In this document: in pieces, positions 61,692 to 64,000 of the stretch
Numbering within the stretch: the first letter of the stretch is position 1
Layout of the letters: every line of letters begins with the position of its first letter
DNA from: Bog-756 sp963841885
GTDB taxonomy: Bacteria > Actinomycetota > Acidimicrobiia > Acidimicrobiales > RAAP-2
Assembly: GCA_963841885.1 (NCBI GenBank)
Contig: CAWJEK010000009.1
Span: 186,001 to 250,000 of the forward strand
DNA length: 64,000 nucleotides
Direction of reading: 5' to 3'
Program-made: the position numbers and the translations under genes
Notes under the pieces: model-generated
What the model was told of the DNA's origin: nothing
Databases searched by the model: none
What the model saw: only the letters and a program-made list of their open reading frames with translations

Positions 61692-61694
61692 ATA
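61689..61694 (-). promoter_or_regulatory. Predicted -10 box of ribH2
   Basis: TATACT on the minus strand overlaps the edge of the palindrome, so a bound repressor would cover the transcription start. Confidence 0.5.
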
Positions 61695-61763
61695 GGCCCG
61701 GACGTCCCGATGTCCAGGGTCGGGGACGGCGCGGGGCGACGGCCCCGGGAACGCCTGCGAGAC

Positions 61764-62258
61764 CTAGCCCTGGGCGTACTTGGCCTCGACCTCGGCATTC
61801 ATGTCGCGCACCTGCTCGGCCATGTTGGCGATGTACCGGTCCAACTCGGACGCCAGGCGCGGGTCGGACAGCGCCATGATGCGGACGGCGAGCAGCGCGG
61901 CGTTGCGGGCCCCGTTGATGGCCACCGTCGCCACCGGGATCCCCTTCGGCATCTGCACCATGGCCAGCAGCGAGTCCAGCCCCTGCAGGTTGGCCAGGGC
62001 GATGGGCACGCCGATCACCGGCAGGGGGGTGGTGGCGGCCACCACGCCGGCCAGGTGGGCGGCACCGCCGGCGGCGGCGATCATCACCTTGACGCCGCGG
62101 CCGGCGGCGCCGCGGGCGAACGCCACGGTGTCGTCGGGGGTGCGGTGGGCGGACAGGACCCGGATCTCGACCGGGATATCGAACGAGCGCAGGAGCTGGA
62201 CCGCATCGTCCATGACGGACGCGTCGGAGGAACTCCCCATGAGGATGGCGACGGACAT
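61764..62258 (-). CDS. purE: N5-carboxyaminoimidazole ribonucleotide mutase
   Basis: 164-residue PurE of purine synthesis, converting N5-CAIR to CAIR. It has SVAILMGSSSDASVMDDAVQ, EIRVLSAHRTPDD, VMIAAAGGAAHLAGVVAATT and LPVIGVPIALANLQGLDSLL. ATG 62258 has GAGGA just upstream. purK, its usual partner, is not in the window; the gene is alone on its strand upstream of ribH2. Confidence 0.96.
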   Translation of the reverse strand: MSVAILMGSSSDASVMDDAVQLLRSFDIPVEIRVLSAHRTPDDTVAFARGAAGRGVKVMIAAAGGAAHLAGVVAATTPLPVIGVPIALANLQGLDSLLAMVQMPKGIPVATVAINGARNAALLAVRIMALSDPRLASELDRYIANMAEQVRDMNAEVEAKYAQG

Positions 62259-62432
62259 GTCCTCATTCTGCCCGATCGGTGGCGCTCGTTCACCCGGGCG
62301 GCGCTCCCGGTGTCCGCGCCCGTGTCGTCGGGGGTGCCGCGCCCCGGTACGGTGGGGCGGCACCGGCCGTCCACCCCGTGGGCCGGGCTGGGGTCGTGGC
62401 GACGAACGGGGTCGGACCGAAACGAGGCATGG

Positions 62433-63338
62433 ATGCGCATCGGCGTGATGTTCGACACCGAGCAGCCCTTCGACGACGTGATGACCCAGGTGGCCGGCTT
62501 GGCCGACGCCGGGATCGAGGTGGCCTGGGCGGCGCAGATCTTCGCCTACGACGCCCTGACCGTCCTGGCCGCCGCGGCCCGGGAGGTGCCGTCCATCCGT
62601 CTCGGCACCGCCGTCGTCCCGACCTACCCCCGCCACCCGGTGATGCTGGCCGCCCAGGCCCTGACCGTCCAGGCGGCCAGTGGTGGCCGGCTGACCCTGG
62701 GGATCGGGCTGTCCCACCAGCTGGTGATCGAGAACGTGTTCGGGCTGTCGTTCGAGAAGCCGGCCCGGCACATGCGCGAGTACCTGGAGGTGCTGATCCC
62801 CCTCCTGGAGGGCGAGCAGGCCAGTTTCGCCGGCGAGACGGTGCGGGCCTCCACCTTCGGTCCGCTGCAGATCACCGCCTCTCCACCCGACGTGCTGGTG
62901 GCCGCCCTCGGAACCGTGATGCTGGAGATCGCCGGCCGGATGGCGTCGGGGACGATCACGTGGATGACGGGCCCGTCGACCGTCGAGGCCCACATCGTGC
63001 CGACCATCACCGCGGCCGCGGCGGAGGCCGGACGACCGCTGCCCCAGGTCGGGGTCGGCCTGCCGGTGTGCGTGACCGACGACCCGGCGACCGCCCGGGC
63101 GAAGGCCGCCGAGGTGTTCGCCGTGTACGGCAACCTGCCGTCCTACCGGGCCATGCTCGATCGCGAAGGGGCCGGCGGGCCCGCGGACGTGGCCATCGTG
63201 GGCTCGTCGGCCGAGGTGGCCGCCGAGGTCCGGCGCCTGGCCGGCATCGGGGTCACCGACTTCTGCGGCGCGCCCTTCGGGACGCGGGACGAGATGCGGG
63301 CCTCGGTCGACACGCTGGCCGGGCTCGTCGGGGTGTAG
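62433..63338 (+). CDS. LLM-class F420-dependent oxidoreductase
   Basis: 301-residue luciferase-like protein. It has MRIGVMFDTEQPFDDVMTQV, IEVAWAAQIFAYDALTVLAA, RLGTAVVPTYPRHPVMLAAQ, GRLTLGIGLSHQLVIENVFG and PPDVLVAALGTVMLEIAGRM. It differs from the 60157 paralogue in length and in the loop after strand 1. The start is ATG 62433; an ATG four bases earlier is in another frame. It is divergent from purE. Confidence 0.9.
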   Translation: MRIGVMFDTEQPFDDVMTQVAGLADAGIEVAWAAQIFAYDALTVLAAAAREVPSIRLGTAVVPTYPRHPVMLAAQALTVQAASGGRLTLGIGLSHQLVIENVFGLSFEKPARHMREYLEVLIPLLEGEQASFAGETVRASTFGPLQITASPPDVLVAALGTVMLEIAGRMASGTITWMTGPSTVEAHIVPTITAAAAEAGRPLPQVGVGLPVCVTDDPATARAKAAEVFAVYGNLPSYRAMLDREGAGGPADVAIVGSSAEVAAEVRRLAGIGVTDFCGAPFGTRDEMRASVDTLAGLVGV

Positions 63339-63419
63339 CGGAAGAAGAAGCTCAAGACCCCGACGACCGTCGAGGCGACCTTTCCACTCGCCATCAGCGC
63401 CCCGGCGCCCGGTCCCGGG

Positions 63420-64000
63420 TCAGCGCGACAGGCGGGTGTGCTTGAACTCGTTCAGTTCAGGATGGTCGCCGATCAGGCCCAGGACCCGGTCGATCGTGTC
63501 GCGGGCCAGGGCGCCGTCGCCGTCGGACCGGTTCATCAGCCGGGCGAACACGGCATCGTCACCCACGATGAAGGTCGGGACCCCGAAGACGTCGAACTGG
63601 TCCACGCAGCGCTCGTGCTCCTGGCGGACGACCTTGGCCGGCCAACCGGCGTCCACCTCGGCGAGCACGGCGTTGGCGTCCACGCCGGCCACGTCGAGCA
63701 CCGAAGCCACCACCTCGCGGTCCCTCAGGTCGGCTCCGTCGACGTGTCGGGCGTCGAACAGGGCGCGGTGGACGGCGAGGAAGTGCTCGGGCAGACGGTC
63801 CCGAACGACGACGGCCACCTCCAGAGCCAACAGGTCGGCCCGGTGGTCCGGATCGTCCCACGTGTCCTGGCCCTCGAGGCCCATCCCCTGGTTGAGGAAG
63901 TAGGGCACGAACGTCACGTCCCATTCGGCGCCGGCCTCCAGCCCGTCGAGCAGGTGCTCGTGCCCGTTCCGGGCGAAGGGACAGCGATAGTCCCAGGTCA
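63420..64000 (-). CDS. DsbA-like thioredoxin-fold protein (5' end outside the window)
   Basis: Partial gene; about 192 residues are visible. The N-terminal part shows DYRCPFARNGHEHLLDGL, the DsbA-type CPF active-site region with a single Cys, and later WDVTFVPYFLNQGMGLEGQD, AVVVRDRLPEHFLAVHRALF and FDVFGVPTFIVGDDAVFARL with the cis-Pro (GVPTF). The helical insertion is typical of DsbA/FrnE-like and 2-hydroxychromene carboxylate isomerase-like proteins. No signal peptide can be judged. It is convergent with the LLM gene. Confidence 0.78.
   Translation of the reverse strand, partial: TWDYRCPFARNGHEHLLDGLEAGAEWDVTFVPYFLNQGMGLEGQDTWDDPDHRADLLALEVAVVVRDRLPEHFLAVHRALFDARHVDGADLRDREVVASVLDVAGVDANAVLAEVDAGWPAKVVRQEHERCVDQFDVFGVPTFIVGDDAVFARLMNRSDGDGALARDTIDRVLGLIGDHPELNEFKHTRLSR

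Overview
The window is 64 kb of very GC-rich chromosomal DNA with G or C at almost every third codon position and frequent GTG starts. It looks like an actinomycete, most likely class Acidimicrobiia. The evidence is: two secreted proteins built from 'GYWLVAADGGVFAFG' repeats; mycothiol metabolism (Mca); a SepIVA-like protein followed by DUF177 and rpmF; DUF2469 next to yraN; several F420-type LLM and PPOX oxidoreductases; a GTP-dependent PEPCK; and the actinobacterial PspA-PspAA-HtpX-PspAB set. No rRNA, tRNA, CRISPR array, transposase or prophage gene was seen.

Layout. 0-5 kb: CoA-transferase, stand-alone Lrp ligand-binding domain, MFS transporter, pckG. 5-13.5 kb: thiL, rpmB, fakA-like, recG, rsmD-coaD, sepIVA-like, DUF177, rpmF. 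13.5-14.5 kb: plsX. 14.5-26.7 kb: a block that separates plsX from acpP. It holds lipid/CoA enzymes, a group II globin, an SDR, an SCO6745-family protein, a four-gene overlapping operon (two circularly permuted ATP-grasp proteins, alpha-E, transglutaminase) and a DUF4915-like propeller. 26.8-39 kb: the conserved run acpP-rnc-mutM-smc-ftsY-ffh-rpsP-khpA-rimM-trmD-rplS-DUF2469-yraN. 39-44.7 kb: enoyl-CoA hydratase, repeat protein 1, comM-dprA, a pilin-like gene. 44.8-52 kb: LLM, PPOX, nfo, fumC, ilvD, P450, pterin dehydratase. 52-57 kb: a repeat protein fused to an Rpf-like domain behind a long leader, an ACT protein, and the Psp operon. 57-64 kb: mca, SCP2, a conserved membrane protein, a ChbG/HpnK-like deacetylase, two LLM enzymes, a type II lumazine synthase with a palindromic operator over its promoter, purE and a partial DsbA-like gene.

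Two patterns cut across the window. First, many operon-head genes have a TANNNT box ending 6-9 bases before the start codon, which points to leaderless transcripts. Second, more than twenty single-base frame breaks, nearly all one extra base, interrupt otherwise well-conserved and often essential genes (plsX, rnc, ftsY, ffh, ilvD, pspA, mca). They are densest at 55.9-60 kb. Sequence error is the simplest explanation, so the affected genes are annotated over their full reconstructed span.
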